A stretch of 64,000 nucleotides of DNA from Epilithonimonas lactis (GCF_900110605.1 NZ_FOFI01000001.1:744001-808000), one strand, 5' to 3'; numbered from the stretch's first letter, positions 1 through 8,976 are shown. Numbers and translations: made by a program. Notes: a model not told the origin generated them from the sequence alone.

Positions 1-1002
1 TTGCTTTTGGGATGGCTTTTCGTTCAAGCACACAAACTGCTCCCAACCGATGCACCTTCCGACATTGCTTTGACGATTATCGAACCATACTTGATGTATT
101 GGTTCGCAGAACAGCTCCATAGTTCAGGTGTTTTGGCTGTGGTTGCCGGTGGACTTTTTATGTCAGCAAGACGATTGAAATTTCTCAATAGTACCAGTAG
201 GATCCATGCATACAGTGTTTGGGAAAGTTTGATATTTATTTTAAATGGGATTGTCTTTTTGATCATCGGATTGGAACTTCCTGAGATCGTGGACGGACTT
301 CGGGACGATCACATTCCGTTGGAAACAGCCATCGGTTATGGGGTTCTGGTGACCGCTATTTTGATTGCTGCCAGAATGATCAGTTCGTATGCGGCGCTTA
401 TTGCTACAATCATTTTCCGACCTAGCGTTCAGCCTCATCCCTCTTCCAGAACACGAAGATGGATGATGCCTCTTTTATTGGGTTGGACAGGCATGCGTGG
501 CGTGGTTTCCCTGGCTGCAGCTTTGGCAATTCCGGTAACTCTGGGCAATGGTGAGGCGTTTCCACATAGGAATTTGATATTATTCATCACCTTTGTTGTG
601 ATCCTCTTGACGCTTTTGGTACAAGGTCTTACGTTGCCCTACATCATTAGAAGGACTGGCTTTTTCGATGGCATTTTCGCTGAAGAAAGTGAGCAGTCAA
701 CCAAGCAGAAGATTAAAAAGGAACTAAAACAACATGTTTATCAATTTCTAAAATCCAAATATGAAAACGAATTGAAAGACCACGCAGGACTGGAAATGTT
801 CCTGAAACATTGGGAAGAGCGTACCAAAGCGACAGACGACAGTTGGATGAATGAAAAAACTAAAGTCATTTTTGTGGAAATGTTGGAAATACAGAGAGAA
901 TATTTGTCAGAACTGAACAAAGATCCTAAGATCAACGAGGAGATCATCCGCCAGCAATTGTTCCAAATTGATCTGGAGGAAGAGCGACTAAAGATGATCT
1001 AA
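1..1002 (+). CDS. Na+/H+ antiporter, CPA1 (NhaP/YjcE-like), 5'-truncated by window
   Basis: Inner-membrane cation/proton exchanger of the monovalent cation:proton antiporter-1 family. Only the C-terminal 333 residues are in the window, so the first codon is not the true start. Visible are several hydrophobic segments (about residues 41-55, 73-92, 110-135, 155-178 and 190-215), the family-typical stretch WTGMRGVVSLAAALA at about residues 162-176, and a charged, helical cytoplasmic tail of about 110 residues that would carry regulation. The WTGMRG motif near the last membrane segments is characteristic of bacterial CPA1 proteins. The next gene starts 33 bp downstream and may be co-transcribed. 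Ion specificity (Na+ or K+) cannot be read from the sequence. Confidence 0.85.
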   Translation: MLLGWLFVQAHKLLPTDAPSDIALTIIEPYLMYWFAEQLHSSGVLAVVAGGLFMSARRLKFLNSTSRIHAYSVWESLIFILNGIVFLIIGLELPEIVDGLRDDHIPLETAIGYGVLVTAILIAARMISSYAALIATIIFRPSVQPHPSSRTRRWMMPLLLGWTGMRGVVSLAAALAIPVTLGNGEAFPHRNLILFITFVVILLTLLVQGLTLPYIIRRTGFFDGIFAEESEQSTKQKIKKELKQHVYQFLKSKYENELKDHAGLEMFLKHWEERTKATDDSWMNEKTKVIFVEMLEIQREYLSELNKDPKINEEIIRQQLFQIDLEEERLKMI

Positions 1003-1035
1003 TTAAGTAAATCTATTAGAATTAATTGACTGATT

Positions 1036-1485
1036 ATGGAGAGATTAAGTAAAGATAAGATTGTGAGATTCCTGAGACAAATTCTTTTTGTAGCAGCAAT
1101 TATTTTTGCAGCTTCATTTTTACAATTTTATTGGTCGATGGGACATTTGTCGGAAAGGATGTCTAGTTCCTGTCTGGAATGTTGGTTTGTAGAAGATGCT
1201 TTTTATATGTCTTCGATAACTGCTGTTTTGTTGGCAATCATCTTTAGGTTTTTAAATAAAATCAGAAGCAAAATTTTCATAATTGTCATTCAGTTTTTGC
1301 TTTTGATCACCATTTGGTCTTTCTGGGATTACTCTGTTTTTGTGGATAGAGAATCATCCTGGAGCACTTATCTATTTAATGAAGAACTATATTATGTTGG
1401 TACTTATTCGATTCTTCCAATTTTGATCTTGTCCTTTTTATCCATATTTTTAATTAATTATAAATTGTTTATCAAGACTAAGTAA
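1036..1485 (+). CDS. small membrane protein of unknown function
   Basis: A 149-residue protein that I do not recognise. It has four likely membrane-spanning segments (about residues 13-30, 54-70, 79-98 and 121-143). The first external loop carries an SSSCLEC motif with two cysteines. It follows the antiporter by 33 bp on the same strand and is closed by a strong terminator, so it is probably the last gene of the antiporter transcript. No enzymatic motif is visible, and a functional link to the antiporter is only positional. Confidence 0.6.
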   Translation: MERLSKDKIVRFLRQILFVAAIIFAASFLQFYWSMGHLSERMSSSCLECWFVEDAFYMSSITAVLLAIIFRFLNKIRSKIFIIVIQFLLLITIWSFWDYSVFVDRESSWSTYLFNEELYYVGTYSILPILILSFLSIFLINYKLFIKTK

Positions 1486-1489
1486 AAAA

Positions 1490-1521
1490 CAAAAAACCAC
1501 CGATGATACGGTGGTTTTTTT
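1490..1521. terminator. bidirectional Rho-independent terminator
   Basis: The arms AAAACCACCG and CGGTGGTTTT flank the short loop ATGATA, with an A-run before and a T-run after. It lies between two convergent genes (membrane protein on +, sugar transporter on -) and can serve both. Confidence 0.85.
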
Positions 1522-1544
1522 ATCTTAAAAATTAAATTCAAACT

Positions 1545-2966
1545 TTATTTTTCCCAAACCTTCTCAATCTCCTCAAGAGATTTTCCTTTGGTCTCAGGAA
1601 CCCATTTCCAAACGAAGAACAGGGACAGAACACTCATCACACCGTAAAATCCGTATGTGAAAGCACCACTGAATTCCATCATAAAAGGATAGGTAGATGA
1701 AATTAAATAATTTGCTGCCCACTGAGCCGCAACAGCAATCGCAATCGCACTTCCTCGTATTTTATTAGGGAATATTTCTGAGATCAAAACCCAACAAATC
1801 GGTCCCCAGGACATCATAAATGACGCGGTGTAAACAATGATAAAGAACAAAGTGGCAATTCCGATGATCTGATAATATGATAATATTGCAATCGCAAACA
1901 TTCCAATTGCCATTCCTACTGAACCTGTGATTAATAAAGGCTTTCTTCCCCATTTATCCACCGTGAAAATGGCGATAACAGTAAATACAACGTTCACCAA
2001 TCCCATCACCACAGTTTGCAGCATCGATGAATCTTTTTGAACACCCATACTTTCAAAAATCCTTGGAGCGTAGTATAAAGCCACGTTAATTCCCACAAAC
2101 TGCTGGAAAACAGAAAGTAAAATTCCAATCAAAATCACGGTTTTCCCGAATGCGAAAATTTCACTTTTATGTTCAACAACGGTGCTTTTTATCTCGGAGA
2201 AAATTTCTTTTCCACGCGCTTCACCATTGATTTTAGTTAAAATTTTCAGCGCTTCTGCATCTTTGTTAACGAACGTCAGATAGCGCGGTGTTTCAGGAAC
2301 GAAAAATAAAAGGATACCGAATAGGGCAGAAGGAATCGTCAGTGACAAAAACATATATCGCCATCCGATTTCGTTGATCCATTCTACGGTTTGTCCGCTT
2401 GCGATGCCCCAGTTCACAAAGTAAACCACGAGCATCCCGAAAATAATGGCAAACTGATTCAGTGATACCAGTTTACCACGTATTTCGGCAGGTGCAATCT
2501 CGCCAATGTACATCGGGCAGACCGCCGAAGCCAGTCCCACACCGATTCCACCAATGATCCTATAAAAATTAAATGCCAGCAAAACACCCATGGAGTGTTC
2601 GCCGTGTTTGAAGAATAAAAATTCAGGATACGCCGCTCCCAAAGCACTGATGAAGAACAGAAATGCAGAAAGCATTAATGATTTTTTTCTTCCCAGCTTC
2701 GTGGAGATCATCCCGGAAATAGCGCCACCGATGATACATCCAATCAATGCACTCGAGATGGTCGCTCCGTGTGCCAGTGAGCTCAATCCTAGTGGAATGA
2801 TCAGATATTCCTGAATCGATTTCTCGGCTCCTGAAATTACGGCCGTGTCGTATCCAAACAAAAGCCCTCCCAAAGTGGCGACCAACGTGAGTACAGTAAC
2901 GTACAGCATGTTGATCTGCGCCTTTGTTCCTGAAGAATATTTAGGACCGGAATCTATTATTTGCAT
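1545..2966 (-). CDS. MFS sugar:proton symporter (xylose transporter-like)
   Basis: Twelve-helix inner-membrane transporter of the major facilitator sugar porter family, 473 residues, the usual length. Family signatures are visible: GRKKSLML after helix 2, RIIGGIGVGLASAVCPMYIG in the first half, PETPRYL at the end of the first half, DKWGRKPLL in the second half, and the terminal PETKGKSLEEIE. It is the last gene of the xylB-xylA-transporter operon, 127 bp after xylA, and therefore most likely imports D-xylose with protons. The gap to xylA holds a palindromic repeat. Specificity for xylose is inferred from the operon; related porters carry glucose, arabinose or inositol. Confidence 0.9.
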   Translation of the reverse strand: MQIIDSGPKYSSGTKAQINMLYVTVLTLVATLGGLLFGYDTAVISGAEKSIQEYLIIPLGLSSLAHGATISSALIGCIIGGAISGMISTKLGRKKSLMLSAFLFFISALGAAYPEFLFFKHGEHSMGVLLAFNFYRIIGGIGVGLASAVCPMYIGEIAPAEIRGKLVSLNQFAIIFGMLVVYFVNWGIASGQTVEWINEIGWRYMFLSLTIPSALFGILLFFVPETPRYLTFVNKDAEALKILTKINGEARGKEIFSEIKSTVVEHKSEIFAFGKTVILIGILLSVFQQFVGINVALYYAPRIFESMGVQKDSSMLQTVVMGLVNVVFTVIAIFTVDKWGRKPLLITGSVGMAIGMFAIAILSYYQIIGIATLFFIIVYTASFMMSWGPICWVLISEIFPNKIRGSAIAIAVAAQWAANYLISSTYPFMMEFSGAFTYGFYGVMSVLSLFFVWKWVPETKGKSLEEIEKVWEK

Positions 2967-3010
2967 AGCTTGATTTAGTTTTAAATGTTAAAAGTTTTAT
3001 TTAAACACAA

Positions 3011-3080
3011 ATTGCACAAATGTCTTCACTAATTTCACAAATCAGCTTATCGTGCTATTTGTGAAAATTATTCGTGCAAT
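3011..3080. repeat. nested palindromic intergenic repeat between xylA and the transporter gene
   Basis: Outer arms ATTGCACAAA (3011-3020) and TTCGTGCAAT (3071-3080) pair with one mismatch. Inner arms TTTCACAAAT (3033-3042) and ATTTGTGAAA (3057-3066) pair perfectly. It sits inside the xyl operon and could form a hairpin in the mRNA that separates transporter output from enzyme output. No T-run follows on the coding strand, so it is not a simple terminator. Confidence 0.6.
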
Positions 3081-3093
3081 TCGCAGTTAAAAA

Positions 3094-4422
3094 TTATAAA
3101 TACTGATTAATAATACTCTCAAGATATTCCTGCTTTCCGCTCTCTCTTCCAACTTCACCTAATCCTTGAGCATAAGTGGCAAGATCTGTTAAAGATAAGC
3201 TTCCGTTTTCGAAATCTTTACCTTTTCCAGAATCAAACGAAGAATATCTGTTGGTTCTGATCTCAGAATATTTTGATTTTTCTAAAATTTTATCAGCAGC
3301 CAGGAACGATCTTGCAAAATTGTCCATTCCGCTGATGTGAGCGATGAAAATATCTTCCAGGTCGGTTGAGTTTCTTCTGATTTTTGCATCAAAGTTAACA
3401 CCTCCGCCCTGGAAACCTCCAGCCTGGATAATCACCAACATCGCCTGAGTCATTTCGTACAAATCAACCGGGAACTGATCTGTATCCCAACCGTTTTGAT
3501 AATCTCCTCTGTTCGCATCAATGCTTCCCAAAACATTGTTATCTGCAGCTACCTGAAGTTCGTGCTCGAAAGTATGTTGAGCCAAAGTAGCGTGATTAAC
3601 TTCAAGATTTAATTTAAAATCATTCAATAAATCGTACTGACGAAGGAAATTTAAACAAGTCGCAGCATCGAAGTCGTACTGGTGTTTTGTAGGCTCCATC
3701 GGTTTTGGCTCGATGAAGAAAGTTCCTTTGAATCCCTGAGCTCTTGCGTAATCTTTAGCCAAATGTAAAAACTTCGCCATGTGCTCTTGCTCACGCTTCA
3801 TATTCGTGTTTAATAAAGACATATAACCTTCACGGCCGCCCCAGAATACATAGTTTTCGCCACCTAATTTTATCGTAGCATCTAAAGCATTTTTCACCTG
3901 TCCACCTGCGTACGCCAAAACGTCAAATGAAGGATTGGTTGCCGCACCGTTCATAAATCTTGGGTTTGAGAAACAGTTGGAAGTTCCCCAAAGCAGTTTC
4001 ACACCAGAAGCAGCCTGCTTTCCTTTAGCGTAATCAGTAATAAATTCCAGTCTTTTGGTAGATTCTGTAAAGTTATCTGCCTCGTCAATCAAATCGTAAT
4101 CGTGGAAACAGTAGTAAGGAACACCTAATTTGGTGAAAAATTCGAAAGCGGCATCCATTTTTTCTGTTGCTCTCTGTTTTGCATCAGAAGCCGTTAACCA
4201 GTCAAATTGCTGAGTTCCTGCACCAAACGGGTCTCCACCAGTTGCGCAGAATGTATGCCAGTAAGCAGATGCAAACTTGAAATATTCTTTCATCGTTTTT
4301 CCACGAACGACCAAATTCTCATCGTAAAATTTGAATGCCAACGGATTATCTGATTCTCTTCCCTCAAACTTGATTTTTTCTATTCCTTTAAAGTACTCTT
4401 TGTTTCCTGTCGTAATTGCCAT
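3094..4422 (-). CDS. xylA: xylose isomerase
   Basis: Interconverts D-xylose and D-xylulose in the cytoplasm; it is the first step of bacterial xylose catabolism. The 442-residue length is that of the long (class II) isomerases. Visible active-site elements are His107 in CFHDYD, the VFWGGREGY signature at about 192-200, the metal-binding Glu238 with Lys240 in [13 protein letters not shown], Glu274 and His277 in LEVNHATL, Asp302 in DANRGD, and Asp313/Asp315 in GWDTDQFP. All needed residues are present. It is preceded in the operon by xylB (194 bp gap containing a REP-like repeat) and followed by the transporter gene. The start ATG is the only good candidate, giving [11 protein letters not shown] as in related enzymes. 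Confidence 0.97.
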   Translation of the reverse strand: MAITTGNKEYFKGIEKIKFEGRESDNPLAFKFYDENLVVRGKTMKEYFKFASAYWHTFCATGGDPFGAGTQQFDWLTASDAKQRATEKMDAAFEFFTKLGVPYYCFHDYDLIDEADNFTESTKRLEFITDYAKGKQAASGVKLLWGTSNCFSNPRFMNGAATNPSFDVLAYAGGQVKNALDATIKLGGENYVFWGGREGYMSLLNTNMKREQEHMAKFLHLAKDYARAQGFKGTFFIEPKPMEPTKHQYDFDAATCLNFLRQYDLLNDFKLNLEVNHATLAQHTFEHELQVAADNNVLGSIDANRGDYQNGWDTDQFPVDLYEMTQAMLVIIQAGGFQGGGVNFDAKIRRNSTDLEDIFIAHISGMDNFARSFLAADKILEKSKYSEIRTNRYSSFDSGKGKDFENGSLSLTDLATYAQGLGEVGRESGKQEYLESIINQYL

Positions 4423-4475
4423 TATTTTGATTTTATATTTTATTGATTCTTAAAATTTGTCTAACATTTTTATTT

Positions 4476-4575
4476 GGGCAGCTTTATCCGCCTTCCACTC
4501 CCGCTTTTTTCTGAAAAAACCAGCGCATTTCCCATCCATTTTTTCAGAAAAAGTGCTCCGTTCAAGTCGGGCTGC
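4476..4575. repeat. REP-like structured repeat, copy A
   Basis: First of four related elements (also 15907-15993, 34060-34173 and 39209-39292), all in the same orientation. It begins GGGCAGC and ends CGGGCTGC, so that GCAGC can pair with GCTGC. An inner stem joins CTGAAAAAA to TTTTTTCAG. Shared blocks are CCGCCTTCCACTCCCGC near the left end and GCTCCGTTCAAGTCGGGC at the right end. It lies inside the xyl operon between xylB and xylA, where the hairpin would be transcribed. Confidence 0.75.
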
Positions 4576-4616
4576 AACTTTGTCTTTCAAAATGAACTTT
4601 AACCATTAAATCGAGA

Positions 4617-6107
4617 CTAAGTCGTGCTTATCACTTGTTCCAATTTATGTTTCCACTTCCCATAACTTTCTCTGTACTGATCCATATTTTTAAAATCAGG
4701 AATGTACGTTGTGGTAATATCTTTTTCGGTTAAAATATCCGTTAAGGTTTCAAATGCTCCCGCTCCGATTGCCGCTGCTCTTGCTGCTCCTGTGGAACCA
4801 GTCGTATCGAAAATTCTAATCTCCGTATCTAACAAGGTTGCAATCGATTGCGCGAATAGAGATGAACGGAATAAATTGTCTCCACCGGCTTTGATAATTC
4901 CTTTCTGTAAACCGTCATTCATCAGAATTTCAGTGCCGTAAACGAAAGAGTAGGCGATGCCTTCCAATCCAGCTCTGAATAAATGAACACTTTTGTGACG
5001 GTTAAAATTCACATTATAAGTAGACGAACCGATGTCTTTATTTTTTAAAACTCTTTCCGCACCATTTCCGAATGGTAGAACGATGATTCCGTCTGATCCG
5101 ATTGGGATTTGTGAAGCCAGATCATTCAGTTCCTGATAAGAATGTCTTTTCTGATCCACCTGGTGACGCAACCAGCTGTACTGAATTCCCGCGCCATTTA
5201 AACAAAGCATTTTCCCAATTCTCGGTTGCTCTTTCGTATGATTAATGTGCGCAAAATTGTTTACACGCACAGATTCTTTAGAATGAATATTGTCTGTCAC
5301 ACCATAAACAACGCCTGAAGTTCCACCTGTAGCAGCGATTTCTCCGGGATTCATAACGTTTAATGATAATGCATTATTCGGCTGATCTCCGGCTCTGTAC
5401 AAAACAGGAATTCCTTCAGGCAAACCACTTTCTTCAGCACCTTGTTTTGAAACTACACATTGCTCCGTAAAATTGTCTACCACTGTTGAAACCAAAGATT
5501 CATCAATTCCCCAATGATTCAATAAGGTTTTTGAAGCCTGATGTTTCTGGAAATCCCAAAGCACGCCTTCTGAAAGTCCGGTAACGGTTGTTGTTGCTTC
5601 ACCGCTTAATTTTAAAGCGATAAAATCTCCCGGAAGCATAAACTTCCAGATTTTTTCATAGACTTCCGGCTCATTTTCTTTGACCCATTTTAATTTCGAA
5701 GCGGTGAAATTTCCCGGTGAATTCAAAAGTTTATTCATACAGACTTCTTCACCCAAATCATCAAAAGCTTTGTCGCCGGTTTCTACCGCACGGCTGTCAC
5801 ACCAGATGATGGACGGACGCAAAACTTCTTTATCTTTTCCCACCAAAACCAAACCGTGCATCTGATAAGAAATCCCGATGCCTTTGATCTCGTTTTTGTC
5901 GATGTGGCTTTCTGCAATTATTTTTTGAGTCAGAATTCTAAGATTTTGCCACCATTGTTCCGGGTCTTGTTCTGCCCAGCCGATCTTTGGAGAATCAATA
6001 GCCATCTCACTTTCAGGATATTTCGCGTGAGCGATCACTTTTCCGTTTTCATCTACGATGGATGCTTTTATCGATGAGCTTCCGACATCATATCCTATGA
6101 ACTTCAT
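4617..6107 (-). CDS. xylB: xylulokinase (FGGY family)
   Basis: Phosphorylates D-xylulose with ATP to xylulose 5-phosphate, which feeds the pentose phosphate pathway. The protein has 496 residues, the normal FGGY kinase length. The N-terminal phosphate loop GYDVGSSSIKASI lies at residues 5-17, SYQMHGLVLV at about 85-95 matches the substrate-binding region of xylulokinases, and the second domain shows GGTSGVVYG and KAGGDNLFRSSLFAQ as ATP-site elements. It is the first gene of the minus-strand operon xylB-xylA-transporter, and a Nudix-type regulator is encoded divergently 467 bp away. Other sugar kinases share this fold, but adjacency to xylA makes xylulose the likely substrate. Confidence 0.95.
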   Translation of the reverse strand: MKFIGYDVGSSSIKASIVDENGKVIAHAKYPESEMAIDSPKIGWAEQDPEQWWQNLRILTQKIIAESHIDKNEIKGIGISYQMHGLVLVGKDKEVLRPSIIWCDSRAVETGDKAFDDLGEEVCMNKLLNSPGNFTASKLKWVKENEPEVYEKIWKFMLPGDFIALKLSGEATTTVTGLSEGVLWDFQKHQASKTLLNHWGIDESLVSTVVDNFTEQCVVSKQGAEESGLPEGIPVLYRAGDQPNNALSLNVMNPGEIAATGGTSGVVYGVTDNIHSKESVRVNNFAHINHTKEQPRIGKMLCLNGAGIQYSWLRHQVDQKRHSYQELNDLASQIPIGSDGIIVLPFGNGAERVLKNKDIGSSTYNVNFNRHKSVHLFRAGLEGIAYSFVYGTEILMNDGLQKGIIKAGGDNLFRSSLFAQSIATLLDTEIRIFDTTGSTGAARAAAIGAGAFETLTDILTEKDITTTYIPDFKNMDQYRESYGKWKHKLEQVISTT

Positions 6108-6574
6108 GATTGTAAATTCTTTTGTAAAATCATGGGTTTAATATAGAATTATTCTTAATTGACAGGTTGTTTTTATGGAATTAAATTTTATTTCATGTTA
6201 AGGTATTGTATTGTTGACTTAACAATGCATTATTAAATGAGAAATCGTGAAATGTCATCAATTCTGAACTTATTCGGAAAAGTATGATAAGGTAGGCTGT
6301 TTTTGGCTTGTCGTGGTGCTTTTTCTCACTTTTAATTAACCAAAATCTTGTCGGCGCAAGGAGAATTTTATTAAACAAGAAAAAATGAGGAGAAATCGTT
6401 CAGAAATCGAGGCGACATTTTAATATCATAAAAATTACAGTAAGCTTATCATTTAATGTATTCCATTAATATTATTGTAATGGTATAATATGCTGTTTTT
6501 TAGTTAATTAAATTGAGTACTGCGTATTGAAAGTAATAGTTATATTTGTTAATCACTTAAATCCTGCTATTAAA
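6108..6574. promoter_or_regulatory. divergent xyl control region with candidate operators
   Basis: This 467-bp gap lies between xylB (-) and the regulator gene (+). It holds no credible gene. Two inverted repeats stand out. ATTGTT-GACTT-AACAAT at 6210-6226 overlaps a wider GTTAAG/CTTAAC pair, and TATTCCATTA (6459-6468) faces TAATGGTATA (6478-6487) across 9 bp with one mismatch. The first is about 105 bp upstream of xylB and the second about 90 bp upstream of the regulator start. They are candidate binding sites for the regulator. Which of them it binds cannot be told from sequence. Confidence 0.5.
6541..6548 (+). promoter_or_regulatory. -7 promoter box TATATTTG for the Nudix regulator
   Basis: TATATTTG matches the Bacteroidota -7 consensus TAnnTTTG and lies 26 bp before the ATG at 6575. 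It argues against an upstream TTG start at 6527, which would lie before the transcription start. Confidence 0.55.
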
Positions 6575-7300
6575 ATGAATTATAATTTTATTCACACATA
6601 CGTTTCTGTAGATTGTGTCGTCTTCGGCTTCGACAAAGAGAACAGACTGAATATCCTCTTGGTCCTAAAAAACCGCGATAAGGCTCAGATGGAAAAACAG
6701 AGACGATTGCCAGGAAGCCTGATCTTAAGTGATGAAGATGTGGATGATGCGGCGCAAAGGGTATTGCATGAGATCACGGGGATCAAAAAGATGGTTCTCA
6801 AACAATTCAGGTGTTTTGCGGATCCGAACCGCGCCAGCGATCCGGAAGATGCGAAATGGATGGAGGAAGAATATAAATCAAGCATCGATAGAATTATCAC
6901 AGTTGCTTATCTGTCGCTTTGCAGGATCGATCAAAAGATGAACAGTACAAAGTATGATACGGTGGATTGGTTTCCGATTGATAAAATCCCAAATTTACCC
7001 TTTGACCACAATCTGATCGTGAAAGAATCTTTGATCGAAATCAGAAAATGGATCGAGTCCGATTTCACGATCATCTTCGAATTGTTGCCCAAAAAATTCA
7101 CGATCAGGCAACTTTATCAACTGTACAACGATCTAAGTGAGCGATACATTGATATCAAAAATTTCCACAAGAAGATCGCTTCTTTTAATTATATCATTCC
7201 GCTGGATGAGATGGAAACCAATGTTTCGCACAGAGCGGCAAGATATTACAAGTTCGATGCAAAAGTTTATAAGAAAAACAATACTAAGCTGATCAAATGA
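6575..7300 (+). CDS. Nudix-domain transcriptional regulator, probable xylose operon regulator
   Basis: A 241-residue protein with an N-terminal Nudix fold (about residues 5-140) and a C-terminal winged-helix-like domain (about 150-235, starting near FTIRQLYQLYNDL). This is the layout of the NrtR/AraR-type Nudix regulators that control sugar genes in Bacteroidota. The Nudix box is degenerate: around RVLHEITGI the first and last catalytic glutamates are replaced by Val and Ile, so hydrolysis is unlikely and ligand sensing is the expected role. It is divergent from xylB-xylA-transporter, which suggests it controls that operon with a pentose-derived effector. I chose the ATG at 6575 because it gives MNYNFIHTYVSVDCVVFGF and follows a good -7 box; a TTG at 6527 would add 16 residues. 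Confidence 0.8.
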   Translation: MNYNFIHTYVSVDCVVFGFDKENRLNILLVLKNRDKAQMEKQRRLPGSLILSDEDVDDAAQRVLHEITGIKKMVLKQFRCFADPNRASDPEDAKWMEEEYKSSIDRIITVAYLSLCRIDQKMNSTKYDTVDWFPIDKIPNLPFDHNLIVKESLIEIRKWIESDFTIIFELLPKKFTIRQLYQLYNDLSERYIDIKNFHKKIASFNYIIPLDEMETNVSHRAARYYKFDAKVYKKNNTKLIK

Positions 7301-7330
7301 TAAGCGAAAAAACCACTAAAAGAACTCATC

Positions 7331-7717
7331 CTATGCGAATGTATGGTCTTTCCTTATTCCCAACACGAACTCTCCATCCTCGATGACATAGATAGGTTCT
7401 CCTTCTATGATATTTTCGAATCTCTCACTCTTCATCGCAAAATAGGTGATGGCCCGATAAAGTGCGATGATTGAAATGAATACGATCACGGAGGGAAGGA
7501 TCGGGGTCTCCTTGCTAAACATAGGGTCTCCTGCTGCAGAACCGAGTGCGATGATGATGGCGACCTCGAACAGGGACAATTGTCGCACGCCTTTCTTTCC
7601 AGATAACCTTAAAATCAGCAATACCATACTGAACATGATAAGTGTTCGTACGACTATTTCCAACGCAAAGCTGAAATTAAGGTCACCAACGAAAATTTTG
7701 CTCCAATTCTGGTCCAT
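7331..7717 (-). CDS. DUF421/YetF-like membrane protein, probably C-terminally truncated
   Basis: A 128-residue protein with three hydrophobic segments (about residues 18-40, 48-62 and 73-93), followed by the start of the cytoplasmic domain, EGEPIYVIEDGEFVLG. These are features of DUF421 (YetF-like) membrane proteins, many of which are near 160-230 residues. Here the frame stops at a TAG directly after HTFA. The next codons would read DEFF and then hit another TAG, close to what the family would show before homology is lost. The stop lies only 30 bp from the convergent regulator gene, so a small deletion or rearrangement may have removed the C-terminus. It may be a decaying gene or a natural short form. 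Confidence 0.6.
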   Translation of the reverse strand: MDQNWSKIFVGDLNFSFALEIVVRTLIMFSMVLLILRLSGKKGVRQLSLFEVAIIIALGSAAGDPMFSKETPILPSVIVFISIIALYRAITYFAMKSERFENIIEGEPIYVIEDGEFVLGIRKDHTFA

Positions 7718-8199
7718 ATTTCTTTTTTTTATTAATAATTGACTGTAATAACAAGTTTACCGCCATTACCATTCGTAAAACAGCACGCCTTCTCAGAAAG
7801 TCACAACATCTGTACAAGGAAAAATGAGTAATTTTAGACTTTATTCAACTAGATATTTTCCCACGAGGTCAGTGAAAGGTTTCAATAAATTTTTACATCT
7901 AAAGCCGATTTTCCATTTATTTCAAAATGAGAAAAAAAAACTAAAATAATGTTCTTTTTCGAAGTATTATTCTTTTGTTCAAAATAAAAATTTTCTAGTA
8001 TTATAGCTTATTTATGTAATAGTTTTCTGGTCGAATTACTACTATATTTGAGATGAATAATCATCATTTTTAAGTAAGATTGATAAATAATAAGTGGTGT
8101 TTTGTGGGAGTTTTTGGAAACCTTGATCATTAAAAAATAGCATAGGCGATTTGCTTATGTTATTAAGAAAAAAAAATTACTTAATTAAAATGAAAGACG
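7718..8199. other. intergenic region, 482 bp
   Basis: AT-rich, with no credible gene. The only signal seen is TATATTTG at 8043-8050, a good -7 promoter box on the plus strand, which would give the following gene a 5' leader of about 145 nt. No clear leader structure was recognised. Confidence 0.4.
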
Positions 8200-8715
8200 A
8201 TGAAACTTTTAAATAAAATAAGATTATCCGCTATGTTGATTCTTTCGGCGTACGTGATGTATGCTCAGGGAAATGCGAAAGGTAATGACCATAAAATAAT
8301 AGATTCCAATCCTATTCATACCATATCAGGAAATGGAATTTTAAATGTCGGGACCAATGGAAAACTTTCTTTTTCGGGAGCAGAAAGTAACTCCGATTTT
8401 GAGATGACTGACAGTGCAATCAAAGCGAAGAAAGACGGTATTTACAGATTTACTTTAAATACAAATTTGGCTACAACGGAGAGAAAGCAAAAGGATTTAA
8501 GTTATTATGTGAACTTAAATGGTAAAGAAGCTTTTAGTAAAAACCAACGTGATTTCCCTTCCAATGGCGAATTCTATTTTCAAATACAATTGAAAGCCAA
8601 TGATCTGATCACCTTTAATGTTAAAGGAAGTGAAGAGATAAACAGTGCGAAGCTTCAAAATACTTTAAAGGTGGAGTTCACCGATCCTCAACTTATGAGA
8701 ACTGAAGAAGAATAA
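8200..8715 (+). CDS. secreted protein with possible C1q/TNF-like jelly-roll domain
   Basis: A 171-residue protein with an N-terminal signal peptide (about residues 1-22, ending near MYAQ). The mature part is beta-rich. The stretch AKKDGIYRFTLNTNL at about 75-89, then a polar core and a hydrophobic strand (FYFQIQLKANDLITFNVKG), resembles the C1q-like domain, where a conserved DGxYxF strand occurs. That assignment is tentative. The gene stands alone, with long intergenic regions on both sides and its own probable promoter at 8043. No sorting domain for type IX secretion is seen, so it is probably periplasmic. Confidence 0.55.
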   Translation: MKLLNKIRLSAMLILSAYVMYAQGNAKGNDHKIIDSNPIHTISGNGILNVGTNGKLSFSGAESNSDFEMTDSAIKAKKDGIYRFTLNTNLATTERKQKDLSYYVNLNGKEAFSKNQRDFPSNGEFYFQIQLKANDLITFNVKGSEEINSAKLQNTLKVEFTDPQLMRTEEE

Positions 8716-8934
8716 CGGTCAAGATTTAAATTGAATATTAATAATGATTTGCCTTTGGAGATGTTCATCAGTAATCATTAAAATGAAAGAATGTTCGTGG
8801 AAGTAGATGGATTGAATAATAGCTTAATTGGTTCGAGATTCCTATAAAAAAAATTAGAACTTTTTGCAAATCGTCACGAACAGCTAGATATACTACTCCA
8901 TTATATCAAATAAATAATGAGTTAGGAGCCAAAA

Positions 8935-8975
8935 AAAACCGGAGAGAAAGTGAATTATCACCTTTTTCCGGTTTT
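8935..8975 (-). terminator. terminator of tRNA-Leu
   Basis: The arms AAAACCGGA (8935-8943) and TCCGGTTTT (8967-8975) form a hairpin. On the minus strand it is followed by an eight-T run. It begins 2 nt after the tRNA 3' end. Confidence 0.8.
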
Positions 8976-8976
8976 G

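Noticed and set aside
6193-6378. 61-residue minus-strand frame in the xyl control region
   Set aside because: No family features or supporting leader; the region is regulatory in context.
6527-6574. TTG start adding 16 residues to the Nudix regulator
   Set aside because: The start would lie upstream of the TATATTTG -7 box, so it would not be transcribed from that promoter.
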